NCBI RefSeq assembly: GCF_016756615.1
Contig: NZ_AP023262.1
Coordinates: 7,751,501 to 7,815,500 of the forward strand
DNA: 64,000 nucleotides
Direction of reading: 5' to 3'
Origin: Mesorhizobium sp. L-8-3
GTDB lineage: Bacteria; Pseudomonadota; Alphaproteobacteria; Rhizobiales; Rhizobiaceae
Positions 35,246-43,649 of the stretch are shown piece after piece. Within the stretch, counting starts at the first letter, position 1, and each line of letters begins with the position of its first letter. Below the pieces are notes generated by a model. That model saw only the letters and a list, made by a program, of their open reading frames with translations. It was not told where the DNA came from and did not search any database. Made by a program: the position numbers and the translations under genes.

Positions 35246-36376
35246 ATGACACCGCAGCGGCTCGCCCTCATATCCAGCCAGGCCTTCTCCCTCGCCAATT
35301 TCCGGGGGACGCTGATCTCGTCGCTCGTGGGGCGGGGAGTCGAGGTCTTCGCGCTCGCGCCGGACTATGACGACACGACCCGCTCGGCGGTCGTTGCGCT
35401 CGGCGCGAAGCCGATCGACTATCCTGGCTCACGCACCGGCCTCAATCCCGTGCGCGACCTCCTCGATACCTTGCGCCTCGCGCTGCTGTTGCGCCGGCTG
35501 CGTGTCGATGTCTCGCTCGGCTATTTCATCAAGCCCGTGACCTTCGGGACGATCGCCGCCTGGCTCGCCGGTGTGCCTCGGCGCTTCGCCATGATCGAGG
35601 GCCTCGGTTATGTCTTCATCGGCGCGGACGAGCAGCAAGGCCTCGCCCGCCGCGCCCTGCGGGGCCTGGTCAAGAGGCTCTATCGGTTCGCGCTCGCCCG
35701 CGCGCGCAAGGTCCTTTTCCTCAACGACGACGACATCGCGGAATTCAAGCGCGCCGGCCTGGTGGCCGCGGACAAGGCGGTCAAGCTCGGCCCCATCGGT
35801 GTCGATCTCGACCGCTGGTTGCCGGCGCCGCCGGTGCTCGATCCCGTGACTTTCGTCATGACGGCCAGGCTGCTGCGGGAGAAAGGGGTGGTCGAATATG
35901 CGGGCGCCGCGCGCATGGTGAAGGCGAGACATCCACGCACGCGTTTCATCCTGCTCGGCGGGCTCGATTCCAACCCCGGCGTCATCCCCCGCGCCGAGGC
36001 CGACGCCTGGGTCCAGCAAGGCATCCTCGAATGGCCTGGCCATGTCCCGGTCGAGCCCTGGCTCGCTCAGGCCAGCGTCTATGTGCTGCCTTCCTATCGT
36101 GAAGGCGTGCCCCGCAGCACACAGGAGGCGATGGCGATGGCCAGACCCGTCATCACCACCGACGTGCCCGGCTGCCGCGAGACGGTGCAGGACGGTGAGA
36201 ACGGCTTCCTCGTTCCCGCACGGGACACCGAGGCGCTGGCGGCAGCCATGCTGCGCTTCGTCGAGAGGCCGGATCTGATCCCTCCCATGGGGCAGGCCAG
36301 CCGGCGCATCGCGGAAGCCCGCTTCGATGCGAAACGCGCCGACGCGCTCATCATCGACACCGTTCTGGGCGAGTAG
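35246..36376 (+). CDS. family 4 glycosyltransferase
   Basis: A GT-B-fold glycosyltransferase of about 376 residues. The N-terminal acceptor domain (ISSQAFSLANFRGTLI, LGYFIKPVTFGTIAAWLAG, MIEGLGYVFIG) is like the PglA/WbpT-type GT4 enzymes. The C-terminal donor domain has ARLLREKGVVEYAGAARMV and the E-x7-E element in LPSYREGVPRSTQEAMAM, followed by VPGCRETVQDGENGFLVP. It would transfer a sugar in surface polysaccharide or glycolipid synthesis. No good ribosome site was found: 35207 and 35246 are both in-frame ATGs, and 35246 begins the conserved fold directly. It may be co-transcribed with the lactonase gene but is functionally unrelated to it. Confidence 0.75.
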   Translation: MTPQRLALISSQAFSLANFRGTLISSLVGRGVEVFALAPDYDDTTRSAVVALGAKPIDYPGSRTGLNPVRDLLDTLRLALLLRRLRVDVSLGYFIKPVTFGTIAAWLAGVPRRFAMIEGLGYVFIGADEQQGLARRALRGLVKRLYRFALARARKVLFLNDDDIAEFKRAGLVAADKAVKLGPIGVDLDRWLPAPPVLDPVTFVMTARLLREKGVVEYAGAARMVKARHPRTRFILLGGLDSNPGVIPRAEADAWVQQGILEWPGHVPVEPWLAQASVYVLPSYREGVPRSTQEAMAMARPVITTDVPGCRETVQDGENGFLVPARDTEALAAAMLRFVERPDLIPPMGQASRRIAEARFDAKRADALIIDTVLGE

Positions 36377-36433
36377 TTGCGGTAGCCTTCGGCGGTCGGT
36401 GCCACCCTCGTCCGCCTGTCGCCACGTTGTCGG

Positions 36434-37170
36434 GTGCGTCCTTCGAGGCTCGCCCACGAAGGTGGGGCGCCGACAATCCAGCCTTCTGCGGGCTCACGCC
36501 TCAGGATGAGGACCGGTGGCGCCGAGGCCAGGCGAAGATACCGGCACCCACGGCACTTATCCTGAAGTGCGAGCCTGCAAGCGGTCGCCGTGAAAAGTGC
36601 GTCCTTCGAGGCTCGCCCACGAAGGTGGGGCGCCGACAATCCAGCCTTCTGCAGGCTCACGCCTCAGGATGAGGACCGGTGGCGCCGAGGCCAGGCGAAG
36701 ATACCGGCACCCACGGCACTTATCCTGAAGTGCGAGCCTGCAAGCGGTCGCCGTGAAAAGTGCGTCCTTCGAGGCTCGCCCGCGAAGGTGGGGCGCCGAC
36801 AATCCAGCCTTCTGCGGGCTCACGCCTCAGGACGAGGACCGGTGGCGCCGAGGCCGGGCGGTCGAGAAGTACCGAACCTCCGCGAAGATACCGGCACCCA
36901 CGGCCCTTATCCTGACGTACAAGCCCGCAAGCGGTTGCCGTGAAAAGTGCGTCCTTCGATGCTCGCCCGCGAAGGTGGGGCGCCGACAATCCAGCCTTCT
37001 GCGGGCTCACGCCTCAGGACGAGGACCGGTGGCGCCGAGGCCGGGCGGTCGAGAAGTACCGAACCTCCGCGAAGATACCGGCACCCACGGCCCTTATCCT
37101 GAGGTGCGAGCCCGCAGGGCGTCGCCGTAGAAAGTGCGTCCCTGGCGAGGGCGAGCCTCGAAGGACGCAC
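36434..37170. repeat. tandem array of a composite palindromic repeat (four units plus a partial)
   Basis: The motif gtgcgtccttcgaggctcgc starts at 36434, 36597 and 36760, and close variants start at 36947 and 37134. The periods are therefore 163, 163, 187 and 187 bases. The two longer units carry an extra 24 bases (containing cggtcgagaagtaccgaacc). Each unit also has ccgacaatccagccttctgc, cctcaggatgaggaccggtg and tatcctgaagtgcgagcctg. The last copy breaks off and ends in an inverted copy, gcgagcctcgaaggacgcac. The 836-base gap (36377-37212) has no gene; the open frames through the array on both strands are by-products of the repeat. Confidence 0.9.
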
Positions 37171-37212
37171 TGGAGAAGGTGCCGATATCAAGATGATAGT
37201 GCGGCGCGACGG

Positions 37213-38253
37213 TCAAGAGTGAGGTTCTATACCACTCCAAGTGCGCAATGCCTGCTCTATCCGGTTCGTCTCCTGCACACTCCCAGGCAGGCCTATGCGC
37301 AATTCATGAGGGCGTTCGGCGAAGTTGCGGATGAGAATCCCGTGCCTGCCGAAAAGATCGAAGATCTCTGCAGCAGCCGTCGTGCGCAGGAAACGGAAGA
37401 GGCTCGTACCGCCCGAGACCGGCAGGCCATGACGTGCCAAGACGCCGTCCAGCGCGGTCGCCTCGCGTTCAAGACGCGCGCGCATGTCGTTCTGCCAGTC
37501 CGTATCGGCCAGTGCGGCGATCCCGTATTCGAGCGCCGGGCCGGCCACTGCCCAGGGCCCCAGTGCTGCTGCGAGCTGCCGGGCCACGGCTTCGGCGGCG
37601 ACGGCGAAGCCGAGCCGCAGCCCCGCCAGTCCGAAAAACTTGCCGAAGGAACGCAGCACGACGGGACCGCCCTGCTCGACATCGCCGGCCACGCTTTCCG
37701 CAGTCGGCCCGACATCCATGAAGGCCTCGTCGACCACCAGCAGTCCGCCTTTGCGTCGCATCGCCTCGGCAAGCGCCAGCAGGCGGGCGCGATCGACGAC
37801 GCGTCCGTCGGGATTGTTTGGGTTGACCAGGACGGCGAGGTCGGCATCGAAGAGATCGTCGAAATCCGTCACTTCGCTCACATCATGGCCGGCGAGTGCT
37901 GCAGCCCGACAATGCTCGGCGTAGGTGGGCGACAGGACGCGCGCCCGGCCGGCCGGAACCAGCGCGGCCACGCGGGGCAGCAGTATCTGGGTCCCCGGAG
38001 CGGGGACGACGTTCGCGCCCGCCGGCACGCCGTAGGCCCGCGCCGCGACCGCAGCGAGTTCCGCAGCACGTGATGCCTCTGGAAGCCGCGTGAAGGCGGT
38101 GGCGGGCACGTCGAAAAATGGATAGGAGTGCGGGTTGATCCCCGTCGAGAGGTCGATCCAAGGCTCGCGCGCTTGCGGAAACAATGCGCGGGCGCGGGCA
38201 AGACTTCCGCCGTGATCGACCACCGAAGCGGCAAAGAGTTCCGAACGCGCCAT
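37213..38253 (-). CDS. cobC: threonine-phosphate decarboxylase / aminotransferase CobC
   Basis: A 346-residue fold-type I PLP enzyme that supplies the (R)-1-amino-2-propanol phosphate arm of cobalamin. Motifs are the N-terminal DLSTGINPHSYPF, NVVPAPGTQILLPR, VNPNNPDGR and the PLP-Lys segment SFGKFFGLAGLRLGF. The start is at 38253 with AAGGA about 10 bases upstream. It overlaps the divergent start of cobD: the four bases CATG at 38251-38254 hold both start codons. This is the left end of the cobalamin cluster, and it is transcribed away from cobD. Confidence 0.9.
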   Translation of the reverse strand: MARSELFAASVVDHGGSLARARALFPQAREPWIDLSTGINPHSYPFFDVPATAFTRLPEASRAAELAAVAARAYGVPAGANVVPAPGTQILLPRVAALVPAGRARVLSPTYAEHCRAAALAGHDVSEVTDFDDLFDADLAVLVNPNNPDGRVVDRARLLALAEAMRRKGGLLVVDEAFMDVGPTAESVAGDVEQGGPVVLRSFGKFFGLAGLRLGFAVAAEAVARQLAAALGPWAVAGPALEYGIAALADTDWQNDMRARLEREATALDGVLARHGLPVSGGTSLFRFLRTTAAAEIFDLFGRHGILIRNFAERPHELRIGLPGSVQETNRIEQALRTWSGIEPHS

Positions 38254-39226
38254 GTCAGTCCTTATCGCATTCCTGTCGCTGATGATCGAGCGCGCCACCG
38301 GCTATCCCGACCGTGTGCTCAAGGCGATCGGCCATCCGGTGATGTGGATCGGGAGCCTCATCTCGCTGCTGGACAGGTCGCTCAACCGCGCGGATGACCC
38401 GGCTCCGACGCGCCGTGCCGCGGGCGTGGCGGCTCTTGTCGCCATCATCGTCTCGACCGGCGCGGTCGCATGGGTCGTCGAGGCGCTGCTGCTGGCTATG
38501 CCGCTCGTCGGCTTGGTGATCGTGGCGCTGCTGGCGAGCAGCCTGATCGCCCAGCGCAGCCTCGGCGAGCATGTGACCGCGGTGGCGCGGGCGCTCGAAC
38601 TGGAGGGGATCGCCGGCGGACGGCGGGCCGTGGCGCGCATCGTCGGCCGCGACCCCGAACGCCTTGACGAGGCCGGCGTGGCGCGCGCGGCAATCGAGAG
38701 CCTGTCCGAGAATTTCTCCGACGGCATCGTCGCTCCGGCCTTCTGGCTGGCCGTCGGCGGTCTGCCGGGTGCCGCCGTCTACAAGGCGGTCAATACGGCG
38801 GACAGCATGATCGGCCACCGCTCGCCTCGTCACGACGCCTTCGGCTGGGCCTCGGCGCGCTTCGACGACCTGATCAACCTGCCGGCGTCGCGCCTGTCGG
38901 CGCTGCTCATCGTGGCCGCCGCCCGGTTCGTGCCCGGCGCGTCGCCGGAGGCCGCATGGCGCGCCGTCCACGAGGATGCCGGAAAGCACCGCTCGCCGAA
39001 TGCCGGCTGGCCGGAGGCGGCGATGGCCGGCGCGCTCGGTCTCGCGCTTGCCGGCCCGCGGCACTATGGCGGCGTGCTGGTCGACGACGCCACCATGGGC
39101 GCGGGCGGGCGCCGCGAGGCGACATCGGCTGATATCAGGCGCGCGCTGCAGCTCTACTGGTGGGCGGATGGATTGCTGATCGGGCTGATGGGCGCGGTCG
39201 CGGTGATTTGGTACACAGTGGCGTAG
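38252..39226 (+). CDS. cobD: adenosylcobinamide-phosphate synthase (CbiB/CobD)
   Basis: A 324-residue integral membrane protein that attaches the aminopropanol arm to adenosylcobyric acid. It has several hydrophobic spans. The family motifs are ERATGYPDRVLKAIGHPVMW, IESLSENFSDGIVAPAFW, KAVNTADSMIGHRSPRHDAFGWASAR and HRSPNAGWPEAAMAGALGL (given here as separate blocks). It is complete and of usual length. Its start codon is interlocked with that of the divergent cobC. Confidence 0.9.
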   Translation: MSVLIAFLSLMIERATGYPDRVLKAIGHPVMWIGSLISLLDRSLNRADDPAPTRRAAGVAALVAIIVSTGAVAWVVEALLLAMPLVGLVIVALLASSLIAQRSLGEHVTAVARALELEGIAGGRRAVARIVGRDPERLDEAGVARAAIESLSENFSDGIVAPAFWLAVGGLPGAAVYKAVNTADSMIGHRSPRHDAFGWASARFDDLINLPASRLSALLIVAAARFVPGASPEAAWRAVHEDAGKHRSPNAGWPEAAMAGALGLALAGPRHYGGVLVDDATMGAGGRREATSADIRRALQLYWWADGLLIGLMGAVAVIWYTVA

Positions 39227-39245
39227 GCGGGTCGCAGCGTCCGAA

Positions 39246-39430
39246 GTACCCCTCATCCGACCTCGCTTCGCGAGGCCACCTTCTCCCACAAGGGGAGAAG
39301 GGAACGCGCTGCTGCCGCGCTTCCGCCAGTCGTCGATGTCGGCGATTTGCAGAGCCGACCAAGCCAGGCTCCGGCCTTCTCCCCCTGTGGGAGAAGGTGG
39401 CCGCGCGGAGCGCGGTCGGATGAGGGGTAC
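39246..39430. repeat. family A palindromic repeat (185 bp)
   Basis: From gtacccctcatccgacctcg to gcggtcggatgaggggtac. The inner arms are ccaccttctcccacaagggg and ccccctgtgggagaaggtgg. It occupies most of the 309-base gap between the convergent cobD and cobO genes. No gene is seen there. Confidence 0.9.
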
Positions 39431-39535
39431 TTCCGTAGCGTGCGCATATCCTAGCCCTCGAGGCGAGAGATGGCCGGCAGGCCAGAGGGGGCATTCGGCG
39501 AAGGAAACATGCCGATGGTCGCGGACTCTCCCGCT

Positions 39536-40150
39536 TCAGAACTCGATACCCTGCTGGGCCTTCACTCCGGCAGCGAAATGGTGCTTCACTTGGCCCATCT
39601 CCGTGACGAGGTCGGCGGCTTCGACCAACTCCGGCTTGGCGTTCCTGCCGGTGACGATGACATGGAGGCCCTCCCGCCTCCCTTTGAGCGTCGCGACAAC
39701 CGCCGCGAGGTCCAGATAGTCGTAGCGAAGCGCGATGTTCAACTCGTCGAGGATCACCAGGCTGATCGAGGGATCGGCGATCAGTTCGAGCGCCTTCTGC
39801 CAGGCGCGCTCGGCTGCCGCCACGTCGCGCTTCAGGTCCTGCGTCTCCCAGGTGAAACCCTCGCCCATCGTGTGCCAGACGACGCGGTCGCCGAAAGCGG
39901 CGAAGGCGTCCTTCTCGCCCGTATGCCAGGCACCCTTGACGAACTGGACCACGCCGACGCGGCGGCCATAGCCCAGCATGCGCAGGGCAAGGCCGAAGGC
40001 GGCGGTCGACTTGCCCTTGCCGGGACCGGTATTAACGATCAGGAGCCCCTTCTCGATCGTCTTGCCGGCGACTTCGGCATCCTGGACAGCCTTGCGCTTG
40101 ACCATTTTCGCGCGATGGCGCTCTGCGCTCTTCTCGTCGATCGTCTTCAT
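39536..40150 (-). CDS. cobO: corrinoid adenosyltransferase CobO
   Basis: A 204-residue ATP:co(I)rrinoid adenosyltransferase of the BtuR/CobO class. The P-loop is NTGPGKGKSTAAFGLALR near residues 40-57, with VVQFVKGAW, GEGFTWETQD, and LVILDELNIALRYDYL carrying the Walker B-like acids. It adenosylates the corrin cobalt before the nucleotide loop is added. It is the last gene of the minus-strand arm cbtB-cbtA-cobU-cobO, whose leader carries a cobalamin riboswitch. Confidence 0.95.
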   Translation of the reverse strand: MKTIDEKSAERHRAKMVKRKAVQDAEVAGKTIEKGLLIVNTGPGKGKSTAAFGLALRMLGYGRRVGVVQFVKGAWHTGEKDAFAAFGDRVVWHTMGEGFTWETQDLKRDVAAAERAWQKALELIADPSISLVILDELNIALRYDYLDLAAVVATLKGRREGLHVIVTGRNAKPELVEAADLVTEMGQVKHHFAAGVKAQQGIEF

Positions 40151-40151
40151 C

Positions 40152-40670
40152 TCACTTCACCCGCATGGGCAGGCCAGCCACCATCAACAGCACGCTGTCG
40201 GCGCCTGACGCCACCATCTGGTTGAGCCGGCCCTGGGCATCCCGGAACCGGCGGCCGAGCGGATTGTCCGGCACGATCCCGAGCCCGACCTCGTTGGACA
40301 CGACGAACCAGGGACCACGCGGCGCGGAGAGCGTGTCGGCAAGCCTGCGGGATTCGGCGTCGACATCGTGGCCGGCCAGCAGATGATTGCTCAGCCACAA
40401 GGTCAGGCAGTCGATCAGCACCGGCCGTCCGTCCGGCACCGCCGCGATGGCGTCGACCAGATCGAACGGCGCGTCGACCGTCGACCAGCGATCATCACGT
40501 CGTTGCCGGTGGAGCGCGATGCGCTCCACCATCTCATTGTCGAAAGTCTGGGCGGTTGCAATATAGATCCAGGGCGACGGCAGCGCCGAGACGAGAGCCT
40601 CGGCATGCGTGCTCTTGCCGGAGCGCGCGCCGCCCAAGACAAAGGTCAGGCTGCCGCGCAACTCAGGCAA
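40152..40670 (-). CDS. cobU: adenosylcobinamide kinase / guanylyltransferase (CobP/CobU)
   Basis: A 172-residue bifunctional enzyme that phosphorylates adenosylcobinamide and adds GMP. The P-loop FVLGGARSGKSTHAEALV is near residue 9; further motifs are YIATAQTFDNEM, LIDCLTLWLSNHL and SNEVGLGIVPDNPLGRRFRD. The fold starts right after TTG at 40670, so that codon is taken as the start; it would overlap the cbtA stop by eight bases. Longer in-frame versions read through cbtA in the wrong frame. The gene ends one base before cobO begins. Confidence 0.85.
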   Translation of the reverse strand: MPELRGSLTFVLGGARSGKSTHAEALVSALPSPWIYIATAQTFDNEMVERIALHRQRRDDRWSTVDAPFDLVDAIAAVPDGRPVLIDCLTLWLSNHLLAGHDVDAESRRLADTLSAPRGPWFVVSNEVGLGIVPDNPLGRRFRDAQGRLNQMVASGADSVLLMVAGLPMRVK

Positions 40671-41430
40671 AGCTGCCGCGCAGCCCGGCCTCCTCGCCGC
40701 CCATGAAGCGCGATCGGACCGCGCCCGCCACTGCACCCAGCACCAGCCAGAACAGGAGATTGGTGATGGTGGTCGCCACGACGAATTCGTGGTGCAGGTC
40801 GGTCGGAACAGGCGTTTCGTGGCTTGCCGGCTGCGGCGCACCGATGACGTGCGGCGCCACGATCAGGGCGACGCCGACCAGCGCGAGGACCGCAGAGCGC
40901 CGGAACGCGATCATGGCCAGCCCGGCAGCCGTCGCGACGACCGTTCCGATCCACCAGACCTGGCGATCAAACAGGTCGGCAGCCGGCATGGCGGGCAGCT
41001 CCGGAGGCAGGCCGAGACCGGGCGCGAGCGTGAAGACGGCAAAGCCGGCGAAGCCCCAGATGAGCCCCTGGCGCCAACCCGCGATACCGCCCGCGAGCTC
41101 GGAAGCCGCCAAAAGGATCAGAGCGAAACCGATGCCGCTCACGACATTGGCGACGGTGGTATAGGCAAAGCGTTCGAAGCCGTCGGCCGGTGCCCAGGCG
41201 TCCTCGCCATGTTCATGCACATGCGGGGCGGCCTCAGCCGGCGCCTGGGCGGCCACGCCGGCATCGGCCGGAGCCGCCGCGCCATGATCATGCGCGGGCT
41301 CGGCATTCTCGAAAGTCTCCGCCTTCAGGATCAGCGGCACGGTGGCGTAGGCCTGCAACGCCGCGAGCACGACGCCCGCAACGAGCCCGGCCAACGCCGC
41401 GATGAACACGACGTTGCGCAAAACGGTCAT
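40663..41430 (-). CDS. cbtA: cobalt transporter subunit CbtA
   Basis: A 255-residue membrane protein with about six spans and a His-rich loop (PAHDHGAAAP, PHVHEHGEDAW) after the first span. Other features are FERFAYTTVANVVSGIGFAL and LTPAPGLGLPPELP-like FTLAPGLGLPPELPAMP near residue 140. This is the CbtA family, predicted from B12-riboswitch regulons to import cobalt with CbtB. It is 12 bases downstream of cbtB. Confidence 0.9.
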   Translation of the reverse strand: MTVLRNVVFIAALAGLVAGVVLAALQAYATVPLILKAETFENAEPAHDHGAAAPADAGVAAQAPAEAAPHVHEHGEDAWAPADGFERFAYTTVANVVSGIGFALILLAASELAGGIAGWRQGLIWGFAGFAVFTLAPGLGLPPELPAMPAADLFDRQVWWIGTVVATAAGLAMIAFRRSAVLALVGVALIVAPHVIGAPQPASHETPVPTDLHHEFVVATTITNLLFWLVLGAVAGAVRSRFMGGEEAGLRGSFA

Positions 41431-41442
41431 GACGGGACGCCT

Positions 41443-41622
41443 TTAGTGGCAGGGAAACGCCATCGAATGGCGATAGTCGTGCGCGGCATTGTGGACGGCC
41501 TCCATGGGAGAAAAGCCGAGAAAGCCGATGACGAAGATGCCAAGAAGGCCGGCCAGCGCCAGCTGCATGAGGCGCGACTGCGTGGAAGCGGAGGCGCCAA
41601 GTGTCGTGGAAGCCGTGTTCAT
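41443..41622 (-). CDS. cbtB: cobalt transporter subunit CbtB
   Basis: A 59-residue single-span protein: one hydrophobic helix LMQLALAGLLGIFVIGFLGF, then the conserved His-rich tail VHNAAHDYRHSMAFPCH. The tail is the CbtB hallmark and the likely metal-binding site. The start is ATG at 41622; longer in-frame reading would translate the riboswitch leader. It is the first gene of the minus arm, directly under the riboswitch at 41676-41850. Confidence 0.9.
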   Translation of the reverse strand: MNTASTTLGASASTQSRLMQLALAGLLGIFVIGFLGFSPMEAVHNAAHDYRHSMAFPCH

Positions 41623-41675
41623 TCCAAAATCCTTTCGCCCTCCACCCGAGGGCATCGAACCAAATGCGCGTCGCC

Positions 41676-41850
41676 GGCAGGTCTCCTGGCTTGCGGCTCT
41701 GCGCTCCGGTCCGCCTTCCCGGGACGAATCCCAGTGGCATCGGGCAAGAGCTTGCCGCATACAGTTGCGGGGCAGCCGCGGCCTTGGAAAAATTCCGTAC
41801 CGCATTCCCTCTTGTTCCCTTGCGGGAACCGTCGACACTGGACTCATAAC
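41676..41850 (-). ncRNA. cobalamin riboswitch in front of cbtB
   Basis: Read on the minus strand, it has the B12-riboswitch landmarks in order: agagggaatgcgg, gccccgcaactgt, the B12 box region gatgccactggg, cccgggaaggcgg and the closing agccaggagacctgcc. It ends about 54 bases before the cbtB ATG. High cobalamin should shut off cbtB-cbtA-cobU-cobO. The 5' boundary is approximate. Confidence 0.9.
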
Positions 41851-41921
41851 CCAAAACGGAGGCCCGGCAAACCTTATTTCCGACGCGTTGACAGCCGGAT
41901 GCGACGCAGCCTAAATGCCCT

Positions 41922-42100
41922 TCGACGGTCTCCTCTGAGCAATGAGAGGAGCTAAGAGGGAATGCGGCGACGGGCCGTTGGTCCGGAATCCGCAGCTGTC
42001 CCCGCAACTGTGAGCGGCGAGCTCCTTGCCCGATGCCACTGGGGCGCGACCCCGGGAAGGCGGAACGGAGCGCCGAGCCGCGAGCCAGGAGACCTGCCGT
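41922..42100 (+). ncRNA. cobalamin riboswitch in front of the DUF1636-cobW-cobN operon
   Basis: On the plus strand: aagagggaatgcgg, gtccccgcaactgtgag, gatgccactgggg, cccgggaaggcggaacgg and gagccaggagacctgcc. This is the same landmark series as in the minus-strand copy. It ends about 38 bases before a strong AAGGAG site at 42139, which suits control of translation initiation. It should govern the plus-strand run beginning with the DUF1636 gene. The two riboswitches are back to back and close in sequence, so one may derive from the other. Confidence 0.9.
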
Positions 42101-42150
42101 CAAGGATCAATCCTGCAAGCCTGGCGGGTGTCCCGGGCAAGGAGCACGGT

Positions 42151-42588
42151 TTGGAATTCGACGAAGCGATTGCCGCCGGTGATCCGTGCGTCGAGGCATC
42201 GGCCTCGGCGGCGCCTCAGGACATCGTCACCATCATCGTCTGCAGTTCGTGCCGCGACGCGACCGGTACCGACGCGCGACCCCGGCCGGGCGAGGTGCTC
42301 GCAAGTGCGACGCGAGCGCAGAACACCGCTTCCGACGTCCGTGTCGAAGAGGTCGAGTGCCTCGGCAACTGCAAGCGGCGGCTGAGCGCCGCCCTGACCA
42401 AGCCGGGCGCCTGGAGCTATGTGTTCGGCGACCTGAGGCCGGAGGCGGCCGGCGACCTGGTCGCGGGCGCGCAGCTCTTCCACACCTCCACCGACGGGCT
42501 GCTGCCCTGGCGCGGCCGGCCCGATTCCCTCAAGCGCGGGCTCGTCGCCCGTATACCGCCTCTCGCATTGTTCAAGGACAAGACATGA
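42151..42588 (+). CDS. DUF1636 ferredoxin-like metal-binding protein
   Basis: A 145-residue protein of the DUF1636 family, with a thioredoxin-like ferredoxin layout. It has IIVCSSCRDATGTD near residues 28-41 and VEECLGNCKRR-like VEECL text (VEEVECLGNCKRRLSAAL) near 64-81, giving two CxxC/CxxxC pairs that could bind a 2Fe-2S cluster or another metal. A C-terminal block YVFGDLRPEAAGDLVAGAQL follows. The start is TTG at 42151, six bases after AAGGAG; upstream in-frame codons lie in the riboswitch. It overlaps cobW by four bases. Its role is unknown, but it is regularly found beside cobW in B12 regulons. Confidence 0.8.
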   Translation: MEFDEAIAAGDPCVEASASAAPQDIVTIIVCSSCRDATGTDARPRPGEVLASATRAQNTASDVRVEEVECLGNCKRRLSAALTKPGAWSYVFGDLRPEAAGDLVAGAQLFHTSTDGLLPWRGRPDSLKRGLVARIPPLALFKDKT

Positions 42589-43622
42589 CCGCTTCCGCCG
42601 ATCGGGTCCCCTGCACCGTCGTCACCGGCTTCCTCGGCGCCGGCAAGACGACGCTTATCCGCCATATGCTCGAAAACGCCAACGGCAAGCGGCTCGCCAT
42701 CATCGTCAACGAATTCGGCGACGTCGGCATCGACGGCGAGATCCTCAAGGGTTGCGGGATCGAGACCTGCCCGGAGGAGAACGTCGTCGAACTCGCCAAT
42801 GGCTGCATCTGCTGCACCGTGGCCGACGATTTCGTGCCTGCGCTCGACCAGATCCTCTCGCGCTCGCCGAAGGTCGACCACATCCTCATTGAGACGTCAG
42901 GGCTGGCGCTGCCGAAGCCGCTCGTCCAGGCCTTCCAGTGGCCGGCCATCAAGGGGCGCGTGACGGTCGACGGCGTGGTGGCCGTCGTCGACGGGCCGGC
43001 TCTCGCCGAAGGCCGGGTAGCCTCCGACATGGATGCGCTGCAAGAGCAGCGGCAGGCCGACGGCACGCTCGACCATGACGATCCCGTCGAAGAGGTGTTC
43101 GAGGACCAGGTCGCCTGCGCCGACCTCGTGATCCTGTCGAAGAGCGACCTGCTCGACCGCGACGCCGCCGCGCGCGCCAGCAAGCTGGTCGAAGGGCATC
43201 TGTCGCGGGCGGTGAAGATCGTGCCGTCGACGAACGGCAAGGTCGATCCCGCGATCCTGCTTGGCCTCGGCCTCGCGGTGGAGGACGACATCGAGAATCG
43301 CAGGACGCATCACGACGACGAACTCGATCACGACCATGACGACTTCGACAGCTTCGTCGTCGACCTGCCTGTCATCGCCGACCCGGAAGCGCTCGCCAGG
43401 CGCGTTACCGCGGTCTCCGAGGCGGAAAACGTGTTGCGAGTGAAGGGTTTCGTCGACGTCGCCGGCAAGCCGATGCGGCTGCTGGTGCAGGCCGTCGGCC
43501 CGCGCGTCTCGCATTATTACGACCGTGCCTGGGCGGCGTCCGAGGAACGCCGGAGCCGGCTGGTGGTGATCGGGCTGAAAGGGCTCGACCGCCCGGCGAT
43601 CGAGGGTATTCTTGCGGGGTGA
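42585..43622 (+). CDS. cobW: CobW GTPase / metallochaperone
   Basis: A 345-residue G3E GTPase. Walker A is TGFLGAGKTTLIRHML near residues 15-30, with VNEFGDVGIDG, the metal-site CxCC in NGCICCTVADD near residue 73, ETSGLALPKPL and the base motif LSKSDLLD. A His/Asp-rich stretch HHDDELDHDHDD near residue 244 lies before the C-terminal CobW domain and is likely metal-binding. It is thought to deliver cobalt to the CobN chelatase, whose gene follows. A 216-base repeat separates it from cobN. Confidence 0.95.
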   Translation: MTASADRVPCTVVTGFLGAGKTTLIRHMLENANGKRLAIIVNEFGDVGIDGEILKGCGIETCPEENVVELANGCICCTVADDFVPALDQILSRSPKVDHILIETSGLALPKPLVQAFQWPAIKGRVTVDGVVAVVDGPALAEGRVASDMDALQEQRQADGTLDHDDPVEEVFEDQVACADLVILSKSDLLDRDAAARASKLVEGHLSRAVKIVPSTNGKVDPAILLGLGLAVEDDIENRRTHHDDELDHDHDDFDSFVVDLPVIADPEALARRVTAVSEAENVLRVKGFVDVAGKPMRLLVQAVGPRVSHYYDRAWAASEERRSRLVVIGLKGLDRPAIEGILAG

Positions 43623-43649
43623 GGACGAGCTTTTGATGAAACCTCCGCT

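Noticed and set aside
36590..37130. Several open frames on both strands of the tandem array
   Set aside because: They repeat the same peptides because the DNA is repeated, have no ribosome sites and exist equally on both strands; treated as repeat DNA, not genes.
36434..37170. Possible CRISPR array
   Set aside because: Units are 163 or 187 bases and nearly identical throughout, with no short repeat plus unique spacer pattern and no cas genes.
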